A stretch of DNA of 64,000 bases from Panax quinquefolius. Its lineage: Eukaryota; Streptophyta; Magnoliopsida; Apiales; Araliaceae. The translations under genes were made by a program, and so were the position numbers. Below the pieces are notes generated by a model, which saw nothing but the letters and a program-made list of their open reading frames with translations, did no database searches and was not told the DNA's origin. Below, in pieces: positions 13,853 to 26,431 of this stretch; within the stretch, counting starts at the first letter, position 1, and every line of letters starts with the position of its first letter. Where the stretch lies: NCBI GenBank assembly GCA_020205615.1, contig CM035151.1, positions 47,297,409-47,361,408 on the forward strand, written 5' to 3'.

Positions 13853-14568
13853 AAGAATGGACTGCATAGTAACTAATTCATGAACGATCCAGATTGATTT
13901 ACTTTTAATCGGACGGTCCATATTTAAAGCAAAATCTTTTAAATAAAATATAATATATTCTATTTATAATGTAATAAAATGAATAACTTTATAAAAGTAT
14001 TCTATTTTATATAAAAAGATTTTACTATGCAAAAGACTACGCTATGCACTTTATGCAACACTATGCATAATAAAATATAATATATTCTATTTATAGAATA
14101 ACTTTATAAAAGTATTACATGTTTTATATAAAAGATTTTACTGTTTTATTACATTAATAATAATAATAAAACAAAATTGAGTGACTTATCACGTAAACAT
14201 TAATAATCAATACTGTAGTGTGCTACTATGCGCAACCACAGCGCCAGACATACTTTCTTTTAGAATAGTTCAGCAGTTTTAAGCGGTAAAACTTCCATTT
14301 GTTATTCTCATAAAAATATTTTTGTCGTTTTTCCATAAACAATAATTCCATTCTGGGTCCACTAATGATTGTATTAGTAAATGCGAATATTCCCGAACAA
14401 AAAAAGAATATTCCCCAACCAATCGAATATTATACAACAACTTGCATACTTTTCAAAATTTATAAATACTACCCACAACTATAATATTATCTCAAATCCA
14501 CACCATAATATTAAAAAAAAATATTTCGAGAAAATTAAATCTTTATTCATAAAATCTGGGGTCTCACA

Positions 14569-15835
14569 GATGATATGAGTATAAGTTCATAGAATATATT
14601 CATTTAAGGTAATTAAATGTTAAGGTAAAGTGTGTCACAAAAACTATAAATATTAAAATGAAGTGGAATTGGAAAAAAGCCAAACGTTGTCTAAACCCCT
14701 AATATGTTACTGTTGAGATAATGAGCTTGAGTTTTATAACTCTGATAAATGAGATAAATGATTCTCGTGTGGCATGAGTATCAAAGTTAAACTAGACTGA
14801 AGGTTTAACTGAAATTATTAAAAGGGAGATTTAATGGGAAGTATTAAAAGAAAATAAATGGTGAGTTAATAAATAATTGATATTAATTATCATTATGATA
14901 ATTGAGTATATTTGAGATGATAAATTTTATAGAAAATGATGGATAAAGAATATCCAACTATTTTATAATTAGCCCAATTAAAATATTATTGAAATAAACC
15001 AATGTACATGGATTATATAAATTCTATTTGTAATGTATGAGTGGGTGTATATGCTCATTTGGAAAAAAATATCAAATAAACCCATGTATACTAATAGTGG
15101 TTGTCTAAATGCTGAGCATTAGAGAGTTATCCCAAAATAAGGGTTTTTCTTCCTTTATCATGTGAATAGGCCACTAGCCTACTCCTCTATTGCTTAAGCT
15201 CAGCAATGGCTAGATAGGGTGATGTTGAAGGAAAGAATGGTTGGGGAAGGAGTTGGTAACCAACTCTTCATCATCCAATGGCTTCTTCTTCTTCCTCTTA
15301 GTTTAAATCTTTGGGCAAAATCATTCTATGGACAATGATTTCCCTATAAATAGAGTCCCCTTCTTCTCTTTCTTGTTTAAAAAATTCTCTAAGAATTTGG
15401 TTATGAGAGTTTGGTAGAATTGAGAGAAATCAGAGATTGGGAGAGCTATAGATAGCAAATTGGAGCAATCAAGAGGTAATGATGCTAACTTATATGCTTT
15501 TGATTTTCTAAGTTTCAATTCCTCTGAAATATCATGAAAAAGTAGCTTTTGAGTCACAAAATTGATGGCTAAGGGTTGTTATAATCCATGAATTGATGCT
15601 AGGTACTGTTAATATAGTCATATGCAAAAAAAATGGAAGTTAAACGGACCAATTTGGTTGAGAAACGAATTCGTAGTGAACGAAATCGCTAAATTGTCAA
15701 AACATGAACATTTAGTATGGACATGAGTTGTAAATTTATATTTGGGTTAGTTAATGTTTATGTTAGTTGATGGGTATTTGGTATGTTGTAGTTTTATGAG
15801 ATACAAACCCATAAAATTGAAAATGGACACCTAAC
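14569..15835 (+). repeat. LTR-like fragment F (plus strand)
   Basis: No open frame of note. The segment has LTR organisation: a long AT-rich U3-like part, a strong TATA box CCCTATAAATAGAG (15342-15355), a CT-rich start region, and then a donor-like AAGAG/GTAATG at 15471-15478. Its beginning was displaced by insertion of LTR B1 and its end is not defined; I place it near 15835 where composition changes. There is no second copy in the window. Confidence 0.55.
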
Positions 15836-16465
15836 TTATTGTATACGCATCATAGAATCATACATATTCAACTAATACTAATACTACTTATTTCTTACAC
15901 CTTCACTAAGGATCAATTGCTTTATATTCTATATATTCCTACTATCCTCAATAATTCATTTACACCTAACTATACCAAGTTCGTCAAACTTACCACACAT
16001 TATGAGTTTAAGAACTCACCACAAACATATGAGTTAAGAACTCGAGCATGACCTTATATTCTTTAATTATACTCTACCTATTAGTTATACTATCGTTTCT
16101 GGATCCGGTACTATATTTTTCCAGTATAATCACCTCACCATGGTTGCTTTCAATGTGAGCCTCTATTTCAGCTATTGGCTTTGACATTGGCTCGGTCATG
16201 GAGGTTGACTACTTCTTACAATCTGAGGGTATCCTAATTCTTTTTCTATCTGACATCTACACACATAAATTATCCTGATTATCATAAAGTATATACACAC
16301 AGCAAATAATAATTTTATATAAGTTATCTTTTATTTGTTTTGATGATGAATTTATTCAATTCATCCCATTTTTAAACTCTATATGAGTTATTTGTATTTT
16401 CAACTTTTCCCTCTGTCCCAAGGTTATAGCCTAAGGTCTATCCCACCTAATAATTCTAACCCTAA
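15836..16465 (-). other. leader/interior remnant of element D1
   Basis: This lies on the interior side of the D1 primer site. The minus strand has a possible Gag start MSDRKRIRIPSDCKK (about 16210-16255) that runs into a stop, and no clear pol sequence. The rest is AT-rich. I infer untranslated leader and the first part of a dead gag, cut off at its left by other repeats. Confidence 0.4.
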
Positions 16466-16481
16466 AGCTTTGATACCAACT
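16466..16481 (-). promoter_or_regulatory. primer-binding site of element D1
   Basis: The minus strand reads AGTTGGTATCAAAGCT immediately after the LTR end GGGGGCGTCACA. This is close to TGGTATCAGAGC, complementary to plant initiator-Met tRNA. Confidence 0.75.
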
Positions 16482-18079
16482 TGTGACGCCCCCAAATTCA
16501 GGTACTTGAAACCCGAACTCAGGGCTTCACGATACCGTTTCTATGAGCAGAATAATACTAATAATAATAACAATAAAATAAATACCAAACTTAATTTACA
16601 TATATCAGAGTCTAATCCCAGGTACGCGGCCTTTAAACATTCAGTACATGATAATTAATAGATATCATTGTCATAATAAAGTCAAACTATTATATAATAT
16701 AACATAAGTTTATTCTATTTGCTTTCATTTCCCTTGTCCTGGCCTGAACCTTCTAATTGATCACGCTTAGCTAAAAACATTTAAATTTAAAGCAAGGATG
16801 AGCATTTGATTGCCCAACAAGTAATAGCAACAATAAATATTAGCTGAAAAGATTAAATGTTTCCTTTGAACGACTTTCTACAACGAATCAATAGTTGTGA
16901 AGTAAGCTGGACCAATAATAATAATATAACAATTTTATATCAAATTTTTGAAACTACGTACGGACTATAAATCGAGAGCATTCGACAGACTATGAACTTT
17001 GTTTTTAATTTTTGCTAAGGTTTAGCAGAACTTCATCCGCAAATCTTCTTAACTTACGGGCGCGAGGGTGATCATCCCAATGTGCCCTGTATTGATCAAT
17101 ACTACATGCAAGAACGATATTATCGTTCATCTTAACCACCTTAGGTGCACAAAAGTTTTCCCATGTTCGGGATGTTCATACTTAGTCGGGAATCCGACCC
17201 AAAGCAATTTGATTGGATACAATAAAGTTTTATCATGTTCAACGATATTTCTAAATCTGTGTCTAGCTAGATCAAATAACTTAGACCGCTTTGAAGTCAA
17301 CGTATACATACTGGAATTTAATAATTATGTATCAACATGTGATTAAATATAATGATTATCCAAGTGAGGACACTTGTATAACCATGTTTAGAAATTAACG
17401 AACAAAATAAATATCTGAATTATAATATAATACTATGTTAATAAACAATGATCGGATAATTTAAGAACTTGTATGAATACAATTTATTGGATATATAATC
17501 GATAATAATAGAGTTAATAATCTGGCACAATAATAATATAATTTAGAAAATTTCTTACTCATGTCCATTGCATAAAGGAAATGCAAAGTTAGGATACTTG
17601 TCTGGTCTGCTGCTTACAGATACACAACTTAATTTTATCTTTTATACCGCTACCTATCATTAATAAGATCATTCTATCAATTAGAATAATATATCGTAAC
17701 ACATAGTTCTGCTATTTGCAGTCAGCACATAACCTAATCACATTGTCACATATATTTAGCAGTCATTGGATCACAAACAAACACGTATACAGACAAATTA
17801 TATAAGTCCAGATCAATTTGTGAAATATTTCGGTGTACTGACGGTTTTATCGGGTAATTATCGAGTCTAAAACTCTATCGTATAGTTCAATATTCCTTTA
17901 GATATTTTAAATATCAGTCGTATTATTTTTATAGCCTTATAATAATTTTTAAATAATTATTATGATTTTTCAAACACTAGAATAATTATTAAATGATTTA
18001 AATACTAATTAATTCTATTATCATTTATATTTAAATAATAGTAAACTATTAATGAAACCATTGCCAAAATATTAAAGTT

Positions 18080-18880
18080 ATTTATAATAACTCAAACTAT
18101 TTTAAAACAATTTTATTACCCTTAAATGATTTTTAAAACAATTAAAATCATTTTTAAATAATTACCATTAATATTTAAGTATTAATGTATTAGTTATCAA
18201 AATATTAAAAGTCTTTAGTTATAACTAAAAATATTTTTAAAGTATTAATATTACCCTTAAGTGATTTTTAAAAAAATTAAAAATCATTTTAAATAATTAT
18301 CATTAATATTTAAGTATTAATGTATTATTTATCAAAATATTAAAAGTCATTAATTATAACTTAAAATATTTTAAATTCATTTATTTCATTTTAAATCAAT
18401 AAAACCATTTTTAAATTATTTATTTAATATTATTATTAAATAACTATAATATCATTTAATATTAAATTATTAATGAAATTTATCTTTAAATATTAAAAGT
18501 TATATTTTATAACTTCAAATATTTTTAAACTATTTATTTTCATTTAAAATTATTTTTATAATATTAAAATCATTTTTAATTAATTTATTTAATATAATTG
18601 TTAAATAAATTAATATCACCGATATTTAATAATTAATAAAATTTGTCTTAAAATATTAAAAGTTATATTTTATAACTTAAAATATTTTTAAATACTTTAA
18701 AATAATTTTTAATATAATAAAACCATTTTTAATCAATTTATTTAATACCTTTATTAAATAAATTAAATATCAATAATATCCAAATAAATATCAATATTTA
18801 TGAAAAATATGTCAAGTTATTAAAAGTTAATTTTTTAACTTAAAATAATTTTAAAATTATTTTTGTAATTTTTAGAAATT
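18080..18880. repeat. AT-rich tandem block in LTR D1
   Basis: The unit AAATATTAAAAGTTAT followed by ATAACTTAAAATATTTT recurs about six times (near 18085, 18200, 18335, 18487, 18651 and 18812), spaced roughly 115-165 bases. Each unit contains a short AAGTTAT/ATAACTT inverted pair. No coding signs. Confidence 0.7.
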
Positions 18881-19163
18881 AATTTATATTTTAAATGATT
18901 TTAGAAAATAAATTAAATAAAATTAAAAGTCTGTCATTTATAGCCTTTAGCTTACGTAAAGCGTTGGTTTTAGGTGTTCTTGAGCACCAAGAACATTCAT
19001 GTGCAATGACCGAGTGAGCAACTTTGACCAAGATTAAGTCTCAGTGTATTGTGTTTCTGGGAAAGCCAAAGGTCAAATCTTGTAGACACGTAGTGTAATA
19101 CTACAAGCTCCAACAATCAACATGATCAAACAACAAAAAACCAACGAGATCTAAGCATGTAAA

Positions 19164-19228
19164 GTGACTGTCATAGCTGTTCTTCATTTCTGGGTTACCC
19201 AGAAATGAAGAACAGTTCGAGCAGTCAC
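19164..19228. repeat. near-perfect palindrome 1 in LTR D1
   Basis: The arm CTGTTCTTCATTTCTGGGT, a one-base centre and its exact complement occupy 19177-19215. An outer GTGACTG (19164-19170) pairs with CAGTCAC (19222-19228) across imperfect stems. The whole would fold as one long hairpin. Confidence 0.9.
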
Positions 19229-19394
19229 CTTTGAGCTACCACAACTAGCAATCATGTTAATGGTTTTGTGCATTAGAGGTTTCAGTAGGTAGCCAGCATA
19301 ACAAGGAAGAGATTCATCACATAAAGTACATATAACAACATTATAATCAAGAAATATCATCTGGTCAAACCATGTCAGAAGACACGTTCTTGTG

Positions 19395-19415
19395 TTTTCT
19401 GGGTTACCCAGAAAA
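19395..19415. repeat. palindrome 2 in LTR D1
   Basis: TTTTCTGGGT, a central T, then ACCCAGAAAA form a perfect inverted repeat. It is flanked by CACGTT / AACGTG arms (19383-19388 and 19421-19426) that extend the stem imperfectly. It shares the core TTTCTGGGTTACCCAGAAA with palindrome 1, about 210 bases away. Confidence 0.9.
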
Positions 19416-20142
19416 TAGAAAACGTGTACGTCTTGGCTAGTTTGACCAGCCACCAAATCCAATATGTTGATTATTTAGGTGATCTTAAGGCATTAAGATA
19501 CCGTAAAAATACCAGACTACAATCTAGATGTAGCAAACAAAACAAAACAACAACTACCTGCAAGATCAGAGGCCACAAACTCATTGTCAGACGCCTCCGG
19601 GTAAATCTGTGTTACCTAGAAAATTGCAAGTCATGGTCCGTCAATGCAGTTTGACCTTCCATAATTTGCAATCTACATATGATCTAAGCCTGATTTCAAT
19701 CCCAGATCAAAGTCCTCCTAGCATACTACAAGATCAAAGCTTAAAGCAACCAAAACAATAAACAAGATGAGATCTAGAAGGTCTGACATTTGGTTCTCAG
19801 ACGACTTAAAAAAATTTCCAGATTTTTGAAATCTTCAAATCTGAGTCTATAGATGTTATGGATCTAACATCTATCAACCCAGATCATCATAATACACTAC
19901 ATACAACACATTTTAACACTTAATCATAACTTTTAACACATCATCCAAGGTCAGATTTTGAAATTAGGGTTATACCTCTCTTGATCAAATCCTTGATTTT
20001 GGGCTACTGATTTGTTATGTTTGTGGTATGGAACTGATTTGGGATTGGTCTACTAAACAATTTCGTGGGTCTAGGGTTGAAAGAGTTTAGTTGAGTGCTA
20101 GGTGAACAAATGAGCAAAATAATGAACTTTCTCTTTCCCAGT

Positions 20143-20152
20143 CTATATATAT
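20143..20152 (-). promoter_or_regulatory. probable TATA box of LTR D1
   Basis: The minus strand reads TATATATAGACTGGGAAAG, about 170 bases before a donor-like GAGAG/GTATAAC at 19975. The position suits transcription start near 20115. Confidence 0.55.
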
Positions 20153-21051
20153 AACATGAATGTAATGCATTGGTGATATAGGATGGCAGAGATAAATCAT
20201 TTTCAGTCACATGGAAAAGTCAAGGTGGTTCACCAACTAAAGTGTTGGCCAATAATGCAAGTTAGCTTCAATTATGCTAGAGGGGTAATTTGGTCTTTTG
20301 GCTTGAGAATTTAATGGCATAAATGTAAACTTGGCAAACCCTTAGGGTTTTTGGTTTAGTAATTAGGGTTTATAATTTAGAAATTAGAATGTCTAATTAG
20401 TAATTAGGGTTTCCAATAAATAGGATTTTCCTACTTAAGATTAATATCTATTATACATGCCCTTAATCATAGGAACAAAATCTCTTATCGATCGTAATCT
20501 CCGGCTTAAGTTTCAAATTAGGGTTTTAACACTATACACCATAATTGACTAACCATTATCAACACACATACAATACATATTCATAGCACCGAAATAAAAA
20601 TAATATTATATTAATATTCTCTTTCTTTATTCCAAATCTAGAATTTAGGGTTTGGATTTCATATCTGATATATCTTTCATATACATACCATTCTTAATTA
20701 AGTTATAATAATTAACTTAATTAATAAAATAAATTCATATAATAAAATAATTATTATAATAATTCTATAATAATTTCATATATTATTTAAATAATATAAT
20801 AATCATATTTTCATAGAAAATAATTAATAAAAACATTTCTACTATAAAATTAATTATCATAAGAATATAATTTATAATGATCAATAATTCTAAAATAAAA
20901 TTATTTGTAATAATTAATGTAATAAATAAATTTTATTTATCACATATATATATATACACACATTACCTGTCACATATTTCCACCTTTTAAAAAAAAATAT
21001 TTATACGCAAAATTTCTGATTTAATTATATAGAAAATAACGGGTTATTACA

Positions 21052-23426
21052 CGGGTAGACTGCTTTGACCTGCTATAGTAAATTAGGCATAACGTTTTCA
21101 TACGAACTCCGATTGAGGTGATTCAATATGATCCGGAATGAAGACGAATAGACCTACAACTTTTGTTCTTTACCTTTTTCAATTTGAGGTCGTTAGAAGG
21201 GGTCAAAATAGTCATCTTTGTTACTGTTACGTATTTGGAGACAGTCAGAGGGCGTCGAGCGAGCACATACACAAGTATAGCGCTCCCGACGATGGAATAT
21301 GTTATTCTAAGTGATAAAGCATAAATATTTATGATAATAGACATGACATAAAGGTTGAAGTTGTTTCATATGTGCTAAATTGCTTTGATTTGGTTTAAAA
21401 CGATTTCAAAGGCAAACTCAAATACTTTTGCAAACTACGTTTTATAAATATGGAGTGGTTATATTTTGACCTTATAAGCGTGTGTAGAAATATGTACAAA
21501 CAAGTATGACATGTGAAGTTGTCTTGCATGATTAGTTTAGTATGACATTGATTTTGAGAATAACATTTAGAAGTTTTGAAACTAAGATGGACGAACATTA
21601 AGTACTTGTGTTCTGATCTTATGTGCAAACATGATAGGACTTTTATGCCTCTAGGCATGATGGGTACGTGCACACTACTAGATAGACGTAATATGAACTA
21701 TGTATGTCTTAAAGTAAGATTTCAAGTGATAAACCATACTAGACATATGATTACATGTAAACATGTGTATTAAAAGTTGTTAACCTCGTTAGTGGTCATA
21801 TAGTTAGACCCTTGTTGCATGAGCTTACTTAGCCGTGAAATAAATGGCCATAAAGCTATAGAGTGTAAAACAACTTAAGATAAATACAAGAGGCACCAAA
21901 CACGGGCTAAGACCTCTTAACATGTGGGTAAGTTGTGTATTAACAGTCATGCATGCTAAGGACTCATATGAAACCAAAAAATAAAAATCCAACTTTTAGT
22001 GGGGCTGGGGGACAAGTAATTGTGCCCATCCGAGCCTAATTGCAGCTAAGCTAATTGCGCTTGCTGAGGTAGTGATGCCTGATTATTTTAACTTTGATTT
22101 GAACCTTAAAGCATATGTGTAATGAATGTCTAAAGCTATAAAACTTGACACAAATGATGTGTTAAGCATAAAAGCATGTAAGAGTTATATAAAACACAAA
22201 GTTGTTAAATTTTATTAAAGTTTGCAAAATGTAAGAACTATGTGAAACATTCATCTATGAGTTTTAAATGTGTAACGAACACATAGCGAGTCAAGTGTGT
22301 GATAAAGACTTATGAATGTTGATATTGAACATGTGTAGCTAAGGTATACATAGTTATTCTAAGAGTTTACTAAGAAAACAAAGGGAAGGTTTTACAAACC
22401 TAATTAGGAAACGATGTAATAATTATTATTATATTAAGAGCATATGAAATATATGACTGATGGATATGAATCCATGATTATATAACTGTGTAGGAATACA
22501 CGTGGCGCAGATAACTATAAGCAGTTAAGTCATAGTTGATAAACTACGAATCAAGCAAGTCTTTCAGTTCCTATTTGATAAATGAATTCGATATCTGTTA
22601 GTTGAGCTAGATTATGCTATGAGAATGTTGATGTATATATATGAAATGCATATGAGATATGTATGAAATTTGAAAGTTGATCTGTGATGATATGCTTGTG
22701 AAGTAAATTTATATGTCTGTTATATGAGAAGTAACATGCATAGTAAATATTAACTGATTATGAATGCATGAACTAAGTATGTTATTATATGTTATGTGCT
22801 GCATGAAAACTGTTAGAATTGTTGGGCTGTCGAGCTCACCCTTGCAAATAATCACTTTTGCAGGTTAAGGATTCACGGTAAAGATTATGTGCTACTTGAT
22901 TGATAGAGTTCAATAGTATCAAAGGAGATTGATTCATTTATTTACATATATACTCTTGAACCATGTTTAGGTTCTAGGAAATGTATATATAATAGTAGTT
23001 TATGATGTGTAATACATATCGAGTTGTAAAGTTGTACTATGTGTTGCATAGAGGAATTCGAATCGAGATGTAAAAATTTATCTGATGAATTAATAGAATG
23101 AATGAATCATAACATAATTTAATTCAAGGATTTGTAATCGATTCAAGTTAAGGAATCAATAAAAGATTTTATTCAAAGGAGATTGAAAAAGTTTAAGTTA
23201 TTCAGCATTTTTATAATATCGAGTATGATGTAAGACAGGAGTGGTAAATGACCAAGATTAGAAACTTATAAAAGTTTGGGGTCATTATATAGATCCTGGA
23301 AATGGAAAGAATTTGTAAAGTTATATTCGTTAAGTTATGAATAAAACATATAAATAGTTTGACGATAGTTGTATCGTGGTGAACCGGATCCGTGGTTCGA
23401 AGGGACCCGGATTTGGGGGCGTCACA
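21052..23426 (+). repeat. 3' part of LTR E (plus strand)
   Basis: It ends GGATTTGGGGGCGTCACA, the same U5 tip as LTRs B and D1 but in plus orientation. It contains the CGAGCTCACCCTTGCA...TTTTGCAG block at 22831-22863. Its first part was displaced by the D1 insertion and is not in the window. No open frames of interest: the sequence is typical non-coding long-LTR material with internal ATATATG-rich parts. Bases 23427-23431 (GGTAC) would be its target duplication. Confidence 0.7.
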
Positions 23427-23466
23427 GGTACTATAACATCCATACTTGTCCAAACCTAGAATCATC
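23427..23466 (+). repeat. short piece of LTR D2 between E and C
   Basis: Forty bases lie between the end of LTR E and the start of element C. They end in TCATC, the left half of the target duplication of C. Joined across C they continue into 38256 onward. Confidence 0.6.
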
Positions 23467-26417
23467 TGTCAGGAATAAGCACGTGAATGATATTTCTATT
23501 TACATATGATTTGATTATGATATATATATGAAAGAATATGTAAGTATGCTTGCATTAAGAAAAGCTGTAAAGTCCTTTGATAGACAATAAAAACAAATGT
23601 ACAAGGACTTATAATGAATTGATCAAATGTGTTAGGTTGATCCTGCATAAGCAAAACAGCTTTGTAAAGTCCTTGAAGAGAAATGATATACAAGGATTAT
23701 AAATATAGAAAGATCAAGCATGTTAGGTTGATCTAATGATGTAATAATATGAAGCATGCGATCGTCGAGCCTTCGCACTGTAAATCGTAGTGCGTCGGGA
23801 GAGTCGAGGGAAACTCGAGAGCTATCGAGGCGAATCGTAGTGCGCAAGATAGGAGATCTCGGAGTTCGTAGACTTCGGGAGGAGAGAGCGAAGAAAGGAT
23901 AAATAGGTGTCGAGGAGAACTTTCTCGGGTAGTAGTCTGCTGAGGAAGTCTGTTCGAGAATCGAGAGACGACACGCCTTCTGGTAAATAGAAAATCTACC
24001 GAAGCCCAAGTCAAGCATCGTAGACTACACTCAGAGTCGTAGATTCTACTGATCATATCAGAGGAAGAAATCGTAGTCAAGCAAGATCAGATGAAGACAA
24101 CAAGCACAACGACGCGTAAATCGTAGTGTCGTGATCGATCTCGAGTCTTAAATGTACATGTCTGGCCAAATTTGAATCGTAGAGTGCAGAACTAAGATCT
24201 CAACAGGTGTGCTCACAATGCCAAGGCAGAATCTTAGAGCAAATACGATTCTCAACGAATGAGCACTCCCAGAACATCCAAAGGAATGAAGCCTCAAGTT
24301 GGCACTACAAAGATATATCCCACCTAAAGGAAACCAGAGAGCACTCAATGAATGGCATGCAAGCTAATAGAAGATCTAAGCACCAACCCAATCAGCATCC
24401 AGATTAAGTTGTGAAGCCATTCGAGATGAAGTCTTCCACAAGTTGATCAGATGAAGACTTCAGTAACTGACTAAGGATTGTCATCAAGTGTAGTAGTTGT
24501 CAACTTGTAAGATGACAACGATCTTGGAAGTAACCAGGATCGTTGTGTTTGCCAAACAAAGAAAGAACTGATGGAGTGCACACATAGAAACTCGTTAGCT
24601 TCTGAAGAACAAGGCTAAAGTGATTAAGCATTAGGTTAGTCGATTGATGATAAGTGAATGGGAGATCACAAGGAGAAAGCGAGCTGGACACACCACAAAT
24701 CTAAAGTGTCTTACTATTCAGAAGGGTCTAGAACAAAGAAGTCAAGCCATCAGTATCTAAGAGCTGTTGTGGTAAACAGAAGTGTTAAAGCATTGCACAA
24801 GAGAAGGAAGAGGTGTTCTACATTGAAGATCCAATTAACACTCTTCAAGATCGTAGTATTGGCTCTGCGAGTCAACAAGACACTATGATCAGGTCCAAGA
24901 AGACAAGCATCAGAATTGTGGAGTTCGATCAGCTGAAGATTGAAGCATTGGGTATGGTTCAACTTGAAGACTAATATTCAGACAAGAGCTTATTGAGAGC
25001 ATCGATGCAAAAGAACAACCTCTGATCGAGAAATCAGAAGGGGGAAATAAAGTCGTCGACCTGCCCGAGGCATAAAATTGACATCTCTAAAGGGGTAGGT
25101 GAAATAGTAGACTGCAGTGTCAGAAAGTCAGAAAAAGTTGTCATGTCACATCTGCAGTCTGCACCAAGAAACTCGAGATCTGTGAAGCATTTCAAAGAGC
25201 TTTCAACGACTACTTTCCAACGGGAAGATTGGGAAGGAGTAAATCTGCTAGAGCTTCAAAGATCAAAGGCTGTTGGAGTTACTAAGTTTGGAGAACTGGT
25301 GGACTGATCTAACCAAAATAAACAGTGAGTGACCAATAAAGGTCTGAAGGCTCACTCTATAATCCACCAAGAACACTTAGAGACAGAAAAAGAAAGAAGT
25401 AGAAGTGAGAGTTCTACAATGTAGAAGTGAGAGCTCTACTACAAGAAGAGTGTTCTGAACTGCCGAGAAAAAGAAGAGCATCAATGTCATCTTGATGTCC
25501 ATCATGGGAAGACTCTAAGTACCAGAGAGAAGAGCCTACAGTCATCTTAGCCAGTCCATCGTGAGAAGGCATCAAGTATCAAGAAAGAAGATCACCAATG
25601 CCATCATGGTGGCGAATATGAGAAAGTTTCTAAGTACCTAGCAGAAGAACCTACAGTCATCTTAGAAACCTATCATATGCAGCCATCAAGTATCAAGAGG
25701 AATGATCTTCAAGGCAGTTCATCAAGGGATCATCAGAAGAGGTTGAGCATCATGCAACCCTCAACTGCACTTCAAGGATGATCACGCCTAGCTACTAAGT
25801 ACAGAAGATGTTCAGAGAATAAAGACATCTTAGCAGCTCAACACCAACTCCACCAAACAAAAAAATAACTCAACAACAAGAAGCCAGTGCCTGAGGGGTC
25901 CTTGTCCGGAGTGACTAAATGAAGTTCTAAGCATGCTGGGCTTGAAGAGTTACTAGGGAACTAGAGAAGTTCCAAGACTGCTGGCCTTGAAGATTTCTTA
26001 GTGAATTGAAGCCCCAAGGCTGCAGGCCTTGAAGGAATCTTAGTGATTCAGGGTGCTGCCCTTCCTTAGTGGAAATCTTGCCAGTTCAAAGCAGAAGAGT
26101 GGATTAGGAGCTTGAGTCTCTGAACCACTTAAAACCCCTTGTGTCTTTTACTTTATGTCATTTACTGCTATAACTGCTATGTATGTTTTAACTGCTTACT
26201 ACTAAATTAACTCTACGAACAATGTATGTCTGATTATGAATATATCAACGAAGGGGATCTTTTACTTATTCCGATGTGCTTGAAAAGAGTCTTCTATTTG
26301 CCATATGCTAATTCATGAACAATACAAAATAAACCAGAAAAGTATTTGAAATTAGAAAGGATCTATTCAACCCCACCCCCCCTTCTAGATCTATATTGTG
26401 CCTATTGGGAATTAACA
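23467..26417 (+). repeat. 5' LTR of element C
   Basis: Starts TGTCAGGAATAAGC and ends GGGAATTAACA. Between 23780 and 24180 it carries many TCGTAG boxes. At 25473-25702 it has about four 57-base tandem units (each starting GAAGA, then ...GTCATC..., ...TAAGTAC or CAAGTATC...). Near its end is a C-run CCCCACCCCCCC (26371-26382). No gene is seen in it. Confidence 0.88.
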
Positions 26418-26431
26418 ATTGGTATCAGAGC
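26418..26431 (+). promoter_or_regulatory. primer-binding site of element C
   Basis: ATTGGTATCAGAGC follows the LTR end directly. TGGTATCAGAGC is the exact complement expected for the plant initiator-Met tRNA 3' end. Confidence 0.9.

Larger units (their letters stand above)
12097..14568 (-). repeat. LTR B, copy 1 (5'-trimmed by element A insertion)
   Basis: Homologous throughout to the solo LTR at 32673-35330, beginning 18 bases inside it (GTATACATCACCCATCTTG) and ending GGGGTCTCACA. The minus-strand LTR therefore starts TGTGAGACCCC. The missing TGTGACGCCCCC tip would lie left of element A. It holds 4-5 copies of an ATGCACTACGGGCCA box (12600-12930), a tandem array (13241-13600) and a minus-strand TATA box. 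No internal region adjoins it, so it is a solo LTR or a fragment. Confidence 0.85.
16482..21051 (-). repeat. 4.6-kb 5' LTR of gypsy-type element D1
   Basis: Ends are TGTGACGCCCCCAAATTC on the left and GGGTTATTACA on the right, so the minus-strand LTR starts TGTAATAACCCG. The primer site abuts the left end, fixing the orientation. It contains an AT-rich tandem block (18080-18880), a block of repeats with near-perfect palindromes (18960-19850), a TATATATA promoter (20143-20152, minus) and splice-like sites. The next five bases (CGGGT, 21052-21056) are the candidate target duplication; the partner is not visible. Confidence 0.8.

Noticed and set aside
23632..24080. Two overlapping minus-strand frames of 115-128 codons in LTR C, rich in Ser and Arg
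   Set aside because: The counterpart in the 3' LTR (35490-35900) is broken, and composition follows the TCGTAG-rich repeats. No start or family support.
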